Source of the DNA: Candidatus Acididesulfobacter guangdongensis
GTDB lineage: Bacteria > SZUA-79 > Acidulodesulfobacterales > Acidulodesulfobacteraceae
Assembly: GCA_004195045.1 (NCBI GenBank)
Contig: SGBC01000002.1
Location: 434,001 to 498,000, forward strand
Reading direction: 5' to 3'
Length of the DNA stretch: 64,000 nucleotides
Below, piece by piece: positions 1-10,138 of this stretch. Positions within the stretch are counted from its first letter, which is position 1. Every line of letters begins with the position of its first letter. The translations under genes and the position numbers were made by a program. The notes below the pieces were generated by a model, which was not told where the DNA came from, ran no database searches, and saw only the letters and a list, made by a program, of their open reading frames with translations.

Positions 1-1
1 A

Positions 2-340
2 TTGGGCGGACCAAAGCAATTGCAGGAAGTGACGGTTTTTAATATCTTTGCATGCCTCAGGGAGACTATAGCAAAAATTTTATATAAAAAGGTTTTGGCA
101 GTGTGCGATTATACAGGAATAAAAGATGTTTCTATTTCCGGCGGCGTATCGGCAAATTCCAGAATAAGAAGTATCTTTCTTGAAAGTTCTAAATTAAACG
201 CTTTCTTCCCGGAGCCTGCATACAGTACGGATAACGCTGCTATGATAGGATATATGGGGTTTTTTAAAAAAAATATTGACCCAAGCAGGAATAAAAAAAT
301 ATTTTATAGTTTAAACGCGGAACCTGCATGGGAATTATAG
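2..340 (+). CDS. tsaD: tRNA threonylcarbamoyladenosine synthase subunit TsaD, C-terminal part
   Basis: This is the last 112 residues of the TsaD/Kae1 family, which transfers the threonylcarbamoyl group to A37 of ANN-decoding tRNAs together with TsaB and TsaE in the cytoplasm. The diagnostic C-terminal block GGVSANSRIR is present around residues 47-56, followed by the D-N-A-AMIGYMG segment that closes the ATP/metal site. The gene is cut by the left edge of the window, so its start is not seen; the frame is open from base 2. It is followed by a 140-bp gap and then rsmA, a housekeeping context. Confidence 0.9.
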   Translation: MGGPKQLQEVTVFNIFACLRETIAKILYKKVLAVCDYTGIKDVSISGGVSANSRIRSIFLESSKLNAFFPEPAYSTDNAAMIGYMGFFKKNIDPSRNKKIFYSLNAEPAWEL

Positions 341-481
341 AAATTTTATTGCTTAATCTGCATTATATATTTTAATATGCTGGCATGTCAGTATGTTAGT
401 ATATCGGTTTCTATTTTATAACAATATTTACTAATTGTAAGTTAATATTTGTCTTTCTATATATTATAATCTATACATAAT

Positions 482-1375
482 ATGCCTATCAAAACTAAAG
501 TAAAATTTGGTCAAAATTTTTTGATAAATAAAGCAATTGCTGAAAAGATAGTAGAGTCCTGCAATTTTACGGAAGACGACAATGTTGTTGAGATAGGACC
601 GGGAGAAGGCGTTTTAACCGATTTGATAGTAGACAAAGTTAAAACCTTGACTATTATTGAAATAGACCCTTTTTACCTGTCTTATGTCGAGGGAAAACTA
701 TATTCGAATAACCAAAATTCTAATAGACAAACCGAGGATAAACAAAAAAACAAATGCGATTTAAAATTTTTTAATATAGATGCATTAAAATTTGATTTTA
801 TTGAATATTCTAAAAGTATAAATTCAAAATTAAGGTTAATTTCAAATCTTCCTTATGAAATATCAAGCCCTATAATGGAAAAATTTAACAAAGAAAAAGA
901 TGCTTTCAAAGATTTTACATTAATGTTTCAAAAAGAATTTGCAGGAAGACTTCTTGCTAAAAACGATGAATCAGCCAGAAGCGCTTTTAGCGTAATAGTG
1001 GAAGCAAATTTTGAAACTGAATTATTATTTGATGTTTTTAAAGAAAATTTCCGTCCAATGCCAAAAATTGATTCATCCGTGATGAAAATGACTCCGCTTG
1101 ATTTAAATAAATTTGAAGATTTAAAATATTCGGAAGATATAAAATGGGCTGCGTCTTCCCCATATTTCAGCTATTTAGTCCATCAGCTTTTTAAATTAAG
1201 AAGAAAAAAATTGAGAAATTCAATATATGCTTCTTTTCAGGGCATACCGCCGGATGTGAAGGCAAAAATGTATGAAGATTCAAATATAGACTTAGATAAA
1301 AGACCGCAATCGTTAACGTTGGAAGAATTTATTAAAATAGCTATAAAATACAGAGACTACCTCGGATTGGAATAA
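482..1375 (+). CDS. rsmA: 16S rRNA (adenine1518/1519-N6) dimethyltransferase RsmA
   Basis: RsmA (KsgA) dimethylates two adjacent adenosines in the 3' hairpin of 16S rRNA using S-adenosylmethionine, late in 30S assembly. The 297-residue protein starts KTKVKFGQNFL, the usual family opening, has the SAM-binding motif GPGEG at residues 39-43, the acidic IEID motif about 20 residues later and the catalytic NLPY motif at residues 122-125. FQKEFAGRL follows as in the family. The length is a little above the usual 260-280 because of an asparagine/lysine-rich insertion around residues 75-92. No strong ribosome binding site is visible. Confidence 0.95.
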   Translation: MPIKTKVKFGQNFLINKAIAEKIVESCNFTEDDNVVEIGPGEGVLTDLIVDKVKTLTIIEIDPFYLSYVEGKLYSNNQNSNRQTEDKQKNKCDLKFFNIDALKFDFIEYSKSINSKLRLISNLPYEISSPIMEKFNKEKDAFKDFTLMFQKEFAGRLLAKNDESARSAFSVIVEANFETELLFDVFKENFRPMPKIDSSVMKMTPLDLNKFEDLKYSEDIKWAASSPYFSYLVHQLFKLRRKKLRNSIYASFQGIPPDVKAKMYEDSNIDLDKRPQSLTLEEFIKIAIKYRDYLGLE

Positions 1376-1637
1376 TATACGGTACATAATATACTTACCG
1401 AATGCATATTTTTCATAATAATTTCCGATAACGCTGCTGTAATAATTTACATACAGAAAAGCAGCGGCTGTATTGTTCATACTAATTTTGGACAAAGAGG
1501 AGTTGATATGATAATATTATTATATTAACACAATGATATGTAACTAAGATAAATATAGTTATGAACATGGGTGTAACCTTAATTCTGCAATAGAAAATAT
1601 TTATGTATTTCTTTGCTCTGCTAAGTAAAACCGGTGA

Positions 1638-3044
1638 ATGATGACAAAAATAAATTCAAAATTTATTTTAATTAATTCTGAAACGTTGCCGTTGTTTAAA
1701 AATGCAGAACTGTTTATAGACGAAAGTACCGGAAAAATTAACTCGGTGCAGGAATCGCCATACAGGGAAAAAAATGCGGTTAATTTTGAAAAAGATAAAA
1801 ATTATTCGACGCTGATTATTCCCGGATTATTAAACGCCCACATTCATACGGAACTTACTATGGAAGCGGACGGCAGCACTCCGCATATATTTTCGGAATG
1901 GGTTATTTCGCTGATTAAAATGCGTATGAATCTTTCGGCCCAAGAAACGGCAGCCATACGCAAAAGAGCGTATGAAATTTCGATAAAGTCAGGGATAACT
2001 GCAATAGGTGATATTGTACCGCTTGAGCAGTTTGAAGAATATATTGTAAAAAAATTTAATATTGAACATCCAAGAATAAAGTCTTATATTGAAATAATCG
2101 GATTAGACCCTTCGCTGGCGGATATAAAAATAAAAGAATTGGAAAAAACGCTGAATTATTGCTATAAATATTGCAGCAATAATGAAAAAAGTAAGCCCCG
2201 CGAGTTTTGTGCATCTGACGTTTATGACAAGAATAATGATGATTTTCAGCGCAGGGAACATATCTCGGAAGAAACTTTTATGCCCGGTCTTTCACCGCAT
2301 TCCGTATATTCTGTTTCCAAAGAACTTTTTCAAAAATTATCGGAAAAAAATAAAAAATGGAAATTAGATATTGCAATTCATACATCTGAACATAAATCAG
2401 AGATTTCGTTTTTGAAAGAAGGCAGGGGGGATATAGCCGAAAATTTATTAAATGCCCTGCAGTTAGGAGCATTCAGCAATCCTTCTAAAACTTACGGAAC
2501 GGTGAAATATTCAACGCCGGTGGATTACTTAAATTCTATGGAGATGCTGTCTTCAAAAACAGCATTGATCCATGCCAACGAAATAAACGAGCATGATATT
2601 CGACTGATAAAAGATTCAAGATCATCGATAGTTCATTGTCCGAGGAGCAACGATTTTTTTAATTCGTCAAGACTGCCGCTGAGAAAATTATTAGATAACA
2701 GTATAAATGTCGGATTAGGAACAGACAGTTTATATTCCAACAGTTCTATAAGTATTTTAGATGAGCTGAAATATGCAAGAAAAATACATAATGAAGAAAA
2801 TAATCATTCTGTTTCATCGAAAGAGCTATTTAAAATGGCAACGGTTAATAATGCAGCTATACTGAATATTCCGCATCTGACCGGAACGTTAGAAACAGAT
2901 TCTTATGCAGATTTTATAATATTTAAAATTCCGAAAGATTTGAAATTAACCGAGGACAATGTTTTTGATAAAATTATAGATTTCGAAGAAAAAGATATAT
3001 TAAAAGTTTTTATAGGCGGCAAAGAGGTGTACAGAAATGTATGA
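1638..3044 (+). CDS. Amidohydrolase of the MTA/SAH deaminase-like family
   Basis: A 468-residue metal-dependent hydrolase of the TIM-barrel amidohydrolase superfamily. The metal ligands are visible in order: HIH at residues 68-70 inside PGLLNAHIHTE, His248 in IHTSEHK, His312 in IHANE and Asp363 in GTDSLYSN. The order and wording match the deaminases acting on methylthioadenosine, S-adenosylhomocysteine or aminofutalosine (cytoplasmic purine salvage or menaquinone biosynthesis); sequence alone does not separate these substrates. There are two adjacent Met codons at the start and no clear Shine-Dalgarno. An Asn/Lys-rich insertion lies near residues 180-205. It stands alone between rsmA and panC. 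Confidence 0.8.
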   Translation: MMTKINSKFILINSETLPLFKNAELFIDESTGKINSVQESPYREKNAVNFEKDKNYSTLIIPGLLNAHIHTELTMEADGSTPHIFSEWVISLIKMRMNLSAQETAAIRKRAYEISIKSGITAIGDIVPLEQFEEYIVKKFNIEHPRIKSYIEIIGLDPSLADIKIKELEKTLNYCYKYCSNNEKSKPREFCASDVYDKNNDDFQRREHISEETFMPGLSPHSVYSVSKELFQKLSEKNKKWKLDIAIHTSEHKSEISFLKEGRGDIAENLLNALQLGAFSNPSKTYGTVKYSTPVDYLNSMEMLSSKTALIHANEINEHDIRLIKDSRSSIVHCPRSNDFFNSSRLPLRKLLDNSINVGLGTDSLYSNSSISILDELKYARKIHNEENNHSVSSKELFKMATVNNAAILNIPHLTGTLETDSYADFIIFKIPKDLKLTEDNVFDKIIDFEEKDILKVFIGGKEVYRNV

Positions 3045-3303
3045 GTGTATGAGTGTATAGTGTTTGAGTATATAGTATATAAGCATATAAATATGCAAAT
3101 AAAAAATAAAAATGAAAAATCAAAAATTAAAATTAAAATGAAGATAAATTAGTCAAAAGATTAAATATATATAATATATATAAAGATTAATTATATTTGA
3201 TAAAAAAATTTCACATAAATTACATAAAAATTAATATACACGGAACATAATCGACATAAAAATTAATATACATAAAAATGAGAGTTGTTAAAAGATAAAC
3301 ATA

Positions 3304-4134
3304 ATGGAAATAATAACCTGTATAAAAGATGCTAAAGAACTGAGTAAAAAATTTAAAACAGCCGGTCAAACAATATCCTTAGTCCCGACTATGGGAAAAC
3401 TGCACGAAGGACATCTCAGTATCGTTAAAAATGCATTAAAATATGGAAAAGTTTTTGTTTCGATTTACGTAAATCCTTTGCAATTCGGACCGTCGGAAGA
3501 TTTTAACAATTATCCGCGCGACATAGAAGGGGATATAGAAAAATTACGCCGGCTGAATGTAGATTGCGTGTATCTGCCTGATGACACGATAACGAAAAAT
3601 AATAAAACTTTTATAATAGATGATTTTTTTTCTAACAAATTGTGCGGTTTATATAGACCTGGTCATTTTCAAGGCGTTTTAACGATTGTTATGAAACTTT
3701 TGTTAATAGTTCAGCCTGACTTTGCTTTTTTTGGTTTAAAAGATTATCAGCAGTATATACTCATTAAAAAAATGGCTGAAGATTTCTTTATGGACGTGAA
3801 AATTATGCCTGTTCCTATTATGAGAGAGAAGTGCGGTCTGGCTATGAGCTCAAGAAATTCCTATTTTAACAGCGCGGATAAAGAAAGCGCTTGTAATCTC
3901 TATAAGGTATTAAATAATATGAGGCTGCTTTTTAAAAAAGGCGAAACATCGGTCGAAAATTTAAAACATCTTGCTATAAAAGAATTAATAGATAAAAATT
4001 TTACCGTAGAATATGTTGAAATTATGGATAAAGGATTAATAGGCAGAAAAACAACGGCTGAGACGGGCGACATCATTTTATCTGCAGTGAAATTTTCAGG
4101 TGTGAGGCTGATAGATAATATTTTTCTTGAATAA
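3304..4134 (+). CDS. panC: Pantothenate synthetase PanC
   Basis: PanC condenses pantoate with beta-alanine using ATP, the last step of pantothenate (coenzyme A precursor) synthesis in the cytoplasm. The 276-residue protein carries PTMGKLHEGH near residues 28-37, with the nucleotidyl-transferase HxGH signature HEGH at 34-37, then NPLQFGPSEDF, the FGLKDYQQ segment and the SSRN loop at residues 182-185. All key residues of the family are present and the length is normal. The 259-bp gap before it is very AT-rich and holds a short direct repeat (ACATAAAAATTAATATACA) but no convincing regulatory element. Confidence 0.95.
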   Translation: MEIITCIKDAKELSKKFKTAGQTISLVPTMGKLHEGHLSIVKNALKYGKVFVSIYVNPLQFGPSEDFNNYPRDIEGDIEKLRRLNVDCVYLPDDTITKNNKTFIIDDFFSNKLCGLYRPGHFQGVLTIVMKLLLIVQPDFAFFGLKDYQQYILIKKMAEDFFMDVKIMPVPIMREKCGLAMSSRNSYFNSADKESACNLYKVLNNMRLLFKKGETSVENLKHLAIKELIDKNFTVEYVEIMDKGLIGRKTTAETGDIILSAVKFSGVRLIDNIFLE

Positions 4135-4175
4135 GAAAAATAAAAAAAGGGAGGGGGGGATGGAAAGGGATTAGT

Positions 4176-5657
4176 TCAATCCGCAAGATTTAACGCCGCG
4201 GAAATTGCCTGTTTCCATTTACCGTATAACATATTTCTTGTATTTTCGTCCATCTGCGGTTTGAATATCTTTTTTATTCTATAAATTTTTGAATATTCTT
4301 CTGCTGACCATAATCCTGAATGTATGCCGGAAAAACCTGCTATGCCGAATGCGGTCATTTCAGAAACGGCGGTGCGTTCGACCGGTATTCCCAGAATATC
4401 GGATTGAAACTGCATCAGAAAATCATTCTCGCTTGCTTTCCCGTCCACTCTCAATTTGTAGGGCATGTTAAATAATTCGTTGATAACATCTTTTGTAGAA
4501 TACGCCAGAGATTCCAGCGCTGCCCTGACGATATTTTCCTTGGTGGTTTTTCCGGTTATACCCGTTATTATGCCTCTCGCTTTGCTGTTCCAGTATGGAG
4601 CACCGAGCCCTGAAAGAGCCGGTATAAAATAAACTCCGTCGTTATCCGATAATTTTTTAGCAATATTTGCCGTTTCGGAATATGATTTTATGATTTTCAG
4701 ACTATTTTTAACCCAGCCGATTAATGCTCCTCCGGTAAATATGCTTCCTTCAAGAGCGTAATAAGCTTCGCTTTCAATAGTCCATGCGACCGTAGAGAGC
4801 AATTTATCTGATTTGAAAGGGTGTTTTCCCGATTGAGCCATGACGAACAGACCTGTCCCGTAAGTGTTTTTTATAATTCCGCCGTCAAAAGACGTATGCG
4901 CAAAGAGCGATGCTTGCTGGTCGCCAAGAACGCCGATTATCGGTATTTTTTTATTATAATTATTTTTTAAATATATCTGATTAAGAAATCCGAAATGTGA
5001 ATTGCTGCTTTTAACTTCAGGCAGTATATTCGCCGGTATTTTAAAGATATCCGCCAGTTCGAGATCGTATTGCAGCGTGTTTATATTATACAGCAGTGTT
5101 CTTGAGGCATTTGACGTGTCCGTGAAATGATTTTTTTCTTCTGTTAAATTCCATAAAAGCCATGAGTCAACCGTTCCGAATAAAATATCGCCTTTTAAAA
5201 TAGATTCCTTAACGCCTGATATATTATCTATAATCCATTTTATTTTTGTAGCGGAAAAATAAGGGTCTAAAAATAAACCGGTTTTTTCCTTAATAATCTC
5301 CGCATAATTTTTGAAATCTGCACAAATCTTTTCAGTTCTGCGGCATTGCCAGACAATAGCGTTGTAAACCGGTTTTCCGGTTTTTTTATTCCATAGGATT
5401 GAAGTTTCTCTCTGATTTGTTATTCCGAGCGATAAAATATCATAATTATTGTTTTTACAGAAATATACCGCCTCCTGCAGCGATTTCAAGGCAGAATTTA
5501 AAATGTCGAAAGGATTCTGTTCAACCCATGCCGGAGCAGGGAAAATCTGAGGGAATTCATGGTAAAAATTTGCAAGAATTCTACCTCTGCCATCAAAAAT
5601 TATACTTCTGTTTCCGGTAGTTCCGGAATCAAGAGCAATCACGCATTGCTGTGTCAT
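4176..5657 (-). CDS. glpK: Glycerol kinase GlpK
   Basis: GlpK phosphorylates glycerol to glycerol 3-phosphate with ATP (FGGY carbohydrate kinase family, cytoplasmic). The 493-residue protein has the N-terminal phosphate loop DSGTTGNRS around residues 10-18 (DQGTTSSR in most relatives), the substrate region SLGITNQRETSILWNKKTG near 80-98, the GVLGDQQASLFAH block and GTGLFVM, and the C-terminal ALESLAYSTKDV block. It is convergent with panC and divergent from the diguanylate cyclase. No transporter or glycerol phosphate dehydrogenase is adjacent, so the pathway context has to lie elsewhere. Confidence 0.92.
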   Translation of the reverse strand: MTQQCVIALDSGTTGNRSIIFDGRGRILANFYHEFPQIFPAPAWVEQNPFDILNSALKSLQEAVYFCKNNNYDILSLGITNQRETSILWNKKTGKPVYNAIVWQCRRTEKICADFKNYAEIIKEKTGLFLDPYFSATKIKWIIDNISGVKESILKGDILFGTVDSWLLWNLTEEKNHFTDTSNASRTLLYNINTLQYDLELADIFKIPANILPEVKSSNSHFGFLNQIYLKNNYNKKIPIIGVLGDQQASLFAHTSFDGGIIKNTYGTGLFVMAQSGKHPFKSDKLLSTVAWTIESEAYYALEGSIFTGGALIGWVKNSLKIIKSYSETANIAKKLSDNDGVYFIPALSGLGAPYWNSKARGIITGITGKTTKENIVRAALESLAYSTKDVINELFNMPYKLRVDGKASENDFLMQFQSDILGIPVERTAVSEMTAFGIAGFSGIHSGLWSAEEYSKIYRIKKIFKPQMDENTRNMLYGKWKQAISAALNLAD

Positions 5658-5994
5658 CGTAAAGCGCCGTATTAAAAGTAATTATAGTTATATATGATTA
5701 TAAACTATATATCTAAATTATATGTTTTATATATAATTATATTTATATTACGGCAATATTGTATCAAAATTTTTTTAAAAGAAGAATATAAATTTTACTC
5801 ATAATTATGACGTAATAATTTCTTTTTTGGAGAAAAGGAAATATATTATATAAACCTCAAACGCATATAATGCACTTTAGCAAATAGAAATTAATACTGG
5901 ACAGTTATTTGTATTTGAGTATTTTATTATTGTATGCTATAATATAGTACACGTCATAGTCATTACCCGTACCAGATAAATAACCGACTAAAAA
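5658..5994. other. AT-rich divergent intergenic region, glpK / diguanylate cyclase
   Basis: A 337-bp spacer between two divergent genes. Apart from the rightward promoter described separately at 5915-5943, it contains only AT-rich low-complexity DNA (runs of TATA and ATTAT) and no coding potential, hairpin terminator or RNA gene that could be supported. Confidence 0.6.
5915..5943 (+). promoter_or_regulatory. Sigma70-type promoter for the diguanylate cyclase
   Basis: A -35 box TTGAGT (5915-5920), an exact 17-bp spacer and a perfect -10 box TATAAT (5938-5943) with an extended-10 TGC just before it. Transcription would start near 5950, giving a short leader of about 45 bases to the ATG at 5995. 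Confidence 0.7.
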
Positions 5995-7818
5995 ATGCCG
6001 CCTGAAATTATTATTAATGCAGAATCGAGATTGAAAATATTTTTCGATAAGCTTCCTGTTCCTCTGCTCATCATTGACGTTGAGACAGGTCTTATAATGG
6101 ACGCCAATGAAAAAGCTGAAATATTTTACGGTTACGCTAAAGACGAATTTCAGCGTATGACTATTGCTGCAATAAATCCTTTTATTCCGGCAGACGATTT
6201 AGCGGCTTTCAGAGCTAAGGCATTAAGCGAAGGCTATAATCAGGCTATTTTTAAACATAAACGTAAAGACGGAAGCATAAAAAATGTAGAAGCAAACATC
6301 TCTTTAATTTTATACAATAACAAGCATTATATACTGTCGGTCATAACGGATATAACCGAAAGAGTGCAAGCGCAGGAACGCGCAAGACGATTGTATGATT
6401 TTAATGCGGCTTTAGCTAAAATAAATGAATTTGTGGCGGACAGCAAAGATGAGAACGAGATGTTTAAGTCTATCTGTGAAAGCGCCGTTAAATTAGGAAA
6501 TCTTAAACTTGCATATATTGCAAAACCTGATGAAAGCGGAAGACTGCAATTTCCGGCTTCTGCCGGCGAAACAGGGTATCTCGATGATGTCTTTATTTCC
6601 GTTAATCCGGATATTCCGGAAGGTCAAGGAACGTCCGGCAAAACATGGCGAAAACAAAAATCATACTACATTCAGTCTTTTGCGTCGGCTTCGTTCCTGT
6701 CACTTTGGAAAGAACGGGCAGAGCGTTTCGGTATAAAATCAACTGCTAATCTGCCCATTTTCAGAAATGGCGAGATATGGGCGCTGTTCGGGATATATCA
6801 TAATGAGGAGAACATTTTTGACGACGACCTGAAGATATTGCTTGAAGAAACCGCTAAAAATATATCCAGAGGTCTTGGCAGAATAGATGCTTATAAGAAT
6901 GAATTAAAACTAAGAAATGCATTAGAACAGGAACGCGATCTCTTCAAAATTTTAATAGAAAATATTCATTCAGGTATTGCACTGTATAATCAGGAAAAAT
7001 TTATCTATGTAAATTCGGCTATCCTTGATTTATTTCATTATAGTAAAGAAAAATTTTTAAATTTAAACGTTAATGATTTTTTCAGGATTAAAGAAGACAA
7101 TCTCTATTATTCAAACACCCCGATATTTAAGCCGTATTTTAATAAAGAATTTTCCTCAAGATTTATATATCAATATCTTGACGGAGGTAAAATACACTAC
7201 ATAGACCTGTTTAGAACAGCGATAACTTATAATAACGAACAGACAGGTCTTGCGATATTTGCCGACGTTACCGACCAGATATTAAAAGAACAGCATATTT
7301 TAATTGAAAGAGAAGAGTACAAAGAGCTTTCAGAAATCGATGCTTTAACCGGTATTAATAACCGCCGCTCTTTCGATAATAAACTTGCGGAGCTGCTTAA
7401 CGCGGCTCTAAGGTATAATAGGCCTTTATCGCTTATTATGTTCGATATTGACCATTTTAAAAATATAAACGACACATACGGTCATGAAACCGGAGATTTT
7501 ATATTAAAGGAACTTTCAGCTTTAGTAAAAGAAAACTTGAGGTCGGCAGATTTTTTCGCCCGTTACGGCGGGGAAGAATTTATGATAATATCACCTGAAA
7601 CATTTATATCTACTGCAAAAGAACTTACTGAAAGATTAAGACTTAAAATAGAAAAGCATAATTTTAATATAGGCGATTCCATTACCTGCAGTTTCGGAAT
7701 AACCGATATTGAACAGAACGATACATCAAAAAGCATTGTTTATAGAGTTGATGCGGCTTTATACAATGCAAAAGAAACAGGGAGAAATAAGGTTTGCATA
7801 GATGATGTATCATGCTAA
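5995..7818 (+). CDS. PAS-GAF-PAS-GGDEF diguanylate cyclase
   Basis: A 607-residue sensor enzyme that probably makes cyclic di-GMP from two GTP. Order of domains: PAS (about residues 10-125, ending SVITDITER), GAF (about 145-295, with the LKLAYIAKPDESG and STANLPIF blocks), a second PAS (about 315-440) and a GGDEF domain (about 445-605). The active site is GGEEF at residues 525-529, and the product-inhibition site RxxD is present as RSAD at 516-519, five residues upstream, so feedback inhibition is expected. There is no membrane segment, so it should sense a soluble or diffusible signal. The GAF type resembles those found in other bacterial cyclases but no ligand can be named. Confidence 0.9.
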   Translation: MPPEIIINAESRLKIFFDKLPVPLLIIDVETGLIMDANEKAEIFYGYAKDEFQRMTIAAINPFIPADDLAAFRAKALSEGYNQAIFKHKRKDGSIKNVEANISLILYNNKHYILSVITDITERVQAQERARRLYDFNAALAKINEFVADSKDENEMFKSICESAVKLGNLKLAYIAKPDESGRLQFPASAGETGYLDDVFISVNPDIPEGQGTSGKTWRKQKSYYIQSFASASFLSLWKERAERFGIKSTANLPIFRNGEIWALFGIYHNEENIFDDDLKILLEETAKNISRGLGRIDAYKNELKLRNALEQERDLFKILIENIHSGIALYNQEKFIYVNSAILDLFHYSKEKFLNLNVNDFFRIKEDNLYYSNTPIFKPYFNKEFSSRFIYQYLDGGKIHYIDLFRTAITYNNEQTGLAIFADVTDQILKEQHILIEREEYKELSEIDALTGINNRRSFDNKLAELLNAALRYNRPLSLIMFDIDHFKNINDTYGHETGDFILKELSALVKENLRSADFFARYGGEEFMIISPETFISTAKELTERLRLKIEKHNFNIGDSITCSFGITDIEQNDTSKSIVYRVDAALYNAKETGRNKVCIDDVSC

Positions 7819-7940
7819 AATATAATAAATATATTTAGGTAAATAAGTTTTATTTAAAAATTATAACCCTGCAACTATAAATTACCGTACGTAATTAATA
7901 TATATATATTTTTTTTATTAACTTGTTAAACTAAAAAGCT

Positions 7941-8744
7941 ATGATAACCATTAATGATTTATCTAAAAATTTAGAACTGTTAAAGAAACAAAATCCGTTA
8001 GTTCATAATATAACCAACGTGGTCGTCACTAACGTAACAGCCAACGCTTTGCTTGCGATAGGAGCAAGTCCTATTATGGCTTATGCTAAGGAAGAGATAG
8101 AAGACATAGTTTCAATATCTAATTCTTTAGTCCTGAATATAGGGACTCTCACCAAAGATTTAATAGATGTGATGCTTTTTGCCGGAAACTGCGCCAACAA
8201 AAAAGGGATTCCTGTAATATTCGATCCTGTGGGAGCCGGAGCAAGCTGTTTAAGAAACGATGCCTCTAAAGAAATAATGGCAAATGTAAAACTTTCTATT
8301 ATTAGAGGAAATGAATCGGAGATAGCCAACTTATCGGGTATAAAACTTAAAACTAAAGGAGTAGATTCTTCAGGTCATGTAGAAGATAAAAAAACTTTAG
8401 CTAAAGAACTTTCTTTAAAAACTTCTTCTGTAATATGTGTAAGCGGAAAAGAAGATGTAATATCTGACGGTTTTATTGTATATTCGGTTAAAAACGGGGA
8501 TGTATTACTAACTAAGATGACGGGAGCTGGCTGCATATCGTCTTCAGTTATGGGAGCATTTGCTTCAATAGATAATAATTATCTCAAAGCGAGTCTGACC
8601 GGAGCTGTGCTCGTAGGAATATGCGGAGAACGCGCCGCATTAAAATCAATATTGTCGGGCTCTTTTCAATTAGAGTTTTTTAATAACCTTTCCGCATTTG
8701 ATTCTAATATGCTATTAAAGTATGCAAGAATTGAAGAAATTTAA
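7941..8744 (+). CDS. thiM: Hydroxyethylthiazole kinase ThiM
   Basis: ThiM phosphorylates 4-methyl-5-(2-hydroxyethyl)thiazole, salvaging the thiazole half of thiamine. The 267-residue protein carries NPLVHNITNVVVTNVTANALLA near residues 13-34, GASPIMAYAKEE, DPVGAGAS, IRGNESEI and the C-terminal TGAGCISSSVMGAF phosphate-binding loop. Length and motifs are normal. No TPP riboswitch could be recognised in the 122-bp leader and no thiD or thiE follows, so it appears to be a solitary salvage gene. Confidence 0.93.
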   Translation: MITINDLSKNLELLKKQNPLVHNITNVVVTNVTANALLAIGASPIMAYAKEEIEDIVSISNSLVLNIGTLTKDLIDVMLFAGNCANKKGIPVIFDPVGAGASCLRNDASKEIMANVKLSIIRGNESEIANLSGIKLKTKGVDSSGHVEDKKTLAKELSLKTSSVICVSGKEDVISDGFIVYSVKNGDVLLTKMTGAGCISSSVMGAFASIDNNYLKASLTGAVLVGICGERAALKSILSGSFQLEFFNNLSAFDSNMLLKYARIEEI

Positions 8745-8918
8745 GTTGGATATAAAAATATAGTTAAAAAATAATAAAAATTAAGTTCCGAATCTTTTTC
8801 CGTGCTTGTTTTGAATTTTTTTAAGCGTATCTATTATCTGACATCCGGCTTTGATTTAATTTTTTTTCATAGATGTATTTTTTATTCCTATTATTTTTGA
8901 AACTGAGGAGATTTTATC

Positions 8919-9671
8919 ATGGCTGACCTATTTGATGAGTTAAAAAATATAGATGATATTTCAATATACGGACAAAATATAGATAAATATTTTAAACCTG
9001 ATAAAAATTTATCTTTTTTTATAGCTAAAAAAGAAAAGGTCGAATATGTTTACAATGTAGTTTATCTTGAAGGAAATCCGATGACCTACCCTGAAATTGA
9101 AACTCTGCTTGAAGGAATAACAGTAGGCGGACATAGAATAAGCGATGAAATGCAGGTTTTAAACCAGAATAAATCGGTTGAATACCTATTTCACATAGTA
9201 AAAAATAACGAGTTTGAACTTGACAAAGAAACATTTTGTAAATTTAACGGCATGGTATCTTTTGAAGAATAGCTTGCATGGGGACAGTTTAGAACAGGGA
9301 ATATAAGAATAGGCGGGACTGAATATATCCCGTCGCAAGCCGAAGAATTAAACGAAATTTTTACTAACGGCATTGAAAAAATAAAGCAGATAAAGAATCC
9401 CGTAATAAGATCATTCATTTTTTTCGGATTCGGATGCAGGAACCAATTTTTCTGGGACGGGAATAAAAGGACATCGAGGCTTATGACAAACGGCATTTTG
9501 CTTTCCAACGGTTATTTTATGCTTAATATTAAAAGCAAAGATAAAAAAAAATTCAATGATACCATGCTCTATTTTTATAATACCGGTGATTATAAAAAAC
9601 TCGTCGGTTTTTTCACCGATTATTACATAGAACAAAACTTAATCTACACTAACAAATATCAAAATTCATAA
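8919..9671 (+). pseudogene. Fic-family protein interrupted by an in-frame amber codon
   Basis: One continuous frame of 250 codons encodes a Fic (AMP-transferase fold) protein but has a TAG at 9270-9272, after residue 117, between the family's N-terminal helices and the FRTGNIRIGG segment. The frame resumes unchanged after the stop and runs to a TAA at 9669-9671. The active-site loop reads NQFFWDGNKRTSR where active Fic enzymes have HPFxxGNGR, so the catalytic histidine is replaced by glutamine as well. A good ribosome binding site (GAGGAG-like) precedes the ATG. Most likely a decayed Fic gene; amber readthrough or a sequencing error are alternatives. Confidence 0.75.
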
Positions 9672-9753
9672 CGAACAAGACGTCTTTACCTTACATTAAA
9701 ATAATATAATAAATATAAATGTATTTTATATATAAAACATAAATTAAAAGGAG

Positions 9754-9867
9754 TTTTTATTATTTTTCTTATTAGCTAATAAGAAAAAATTTTAACAGAT
9801 TTTTATAATTATTGTAATGCGGAAGTTCAATTTTAAAAAAGCTGTCTGAATTTATGGGTTTATTATA
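9754..9867 (+). mobile_element. Solo right-end remnant of an IS3-family element
   Basis: About 114 bp closely match 15292-15406, the transposase-start end of the intact IS3-family element further right, including its inverted-repeat terminus (AAAAAAGCTGTC ... TTATTATA). No transposase sequence is attached. It lies in the same orientation as the intact copy and ends at the truncated C-terminus of the PIN-domain remnant, so an IS copy once inserted here and was mostly lost. Confidence 0.7.
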
Positions 9868-10138
9868 TTTTTAATTTTTTATTATAAAAAGTTAAAAAAT
9901 CTTTGGTATTTCCCGTGATAAAAAAATCTATATTGTGATAAATAGCAGATGATAAAATTATCCTATCATTCTTCGGAAGGGATTCTAAATGCTGATAATA
10001 AATATCTATGTCTTCAAGTATATTAACTTTGTTTAAAAGTTCGTTTAAAAAATCTAATTTTTCCGGCTTTTTTATCTTTATATTATGAATAGATTCATTA
10101 AGGTTTACTCTGAAGTGCTTATTTACTGAGGTTTTTAA

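Noticed and set aside
1376-1637. Possible small gene between rsmA and the amidohydrolase
   Set aside because: The only open frame is a 60-codon minus-strand shadow overlapping the end of rsmA, without a ribosome binding site.
1638-3044. Naming the amidohydrolase as aminofutalosine deaminase
   Set aside because: The metal site is shared by several deaminases and no menaquinone genes are nearby to decide.
7819-7940. TPP riboswitch in front of thiM
   Set aside because: The conserved CTGAGA and the P4/P5 elements are absent from the 122-bp leader.
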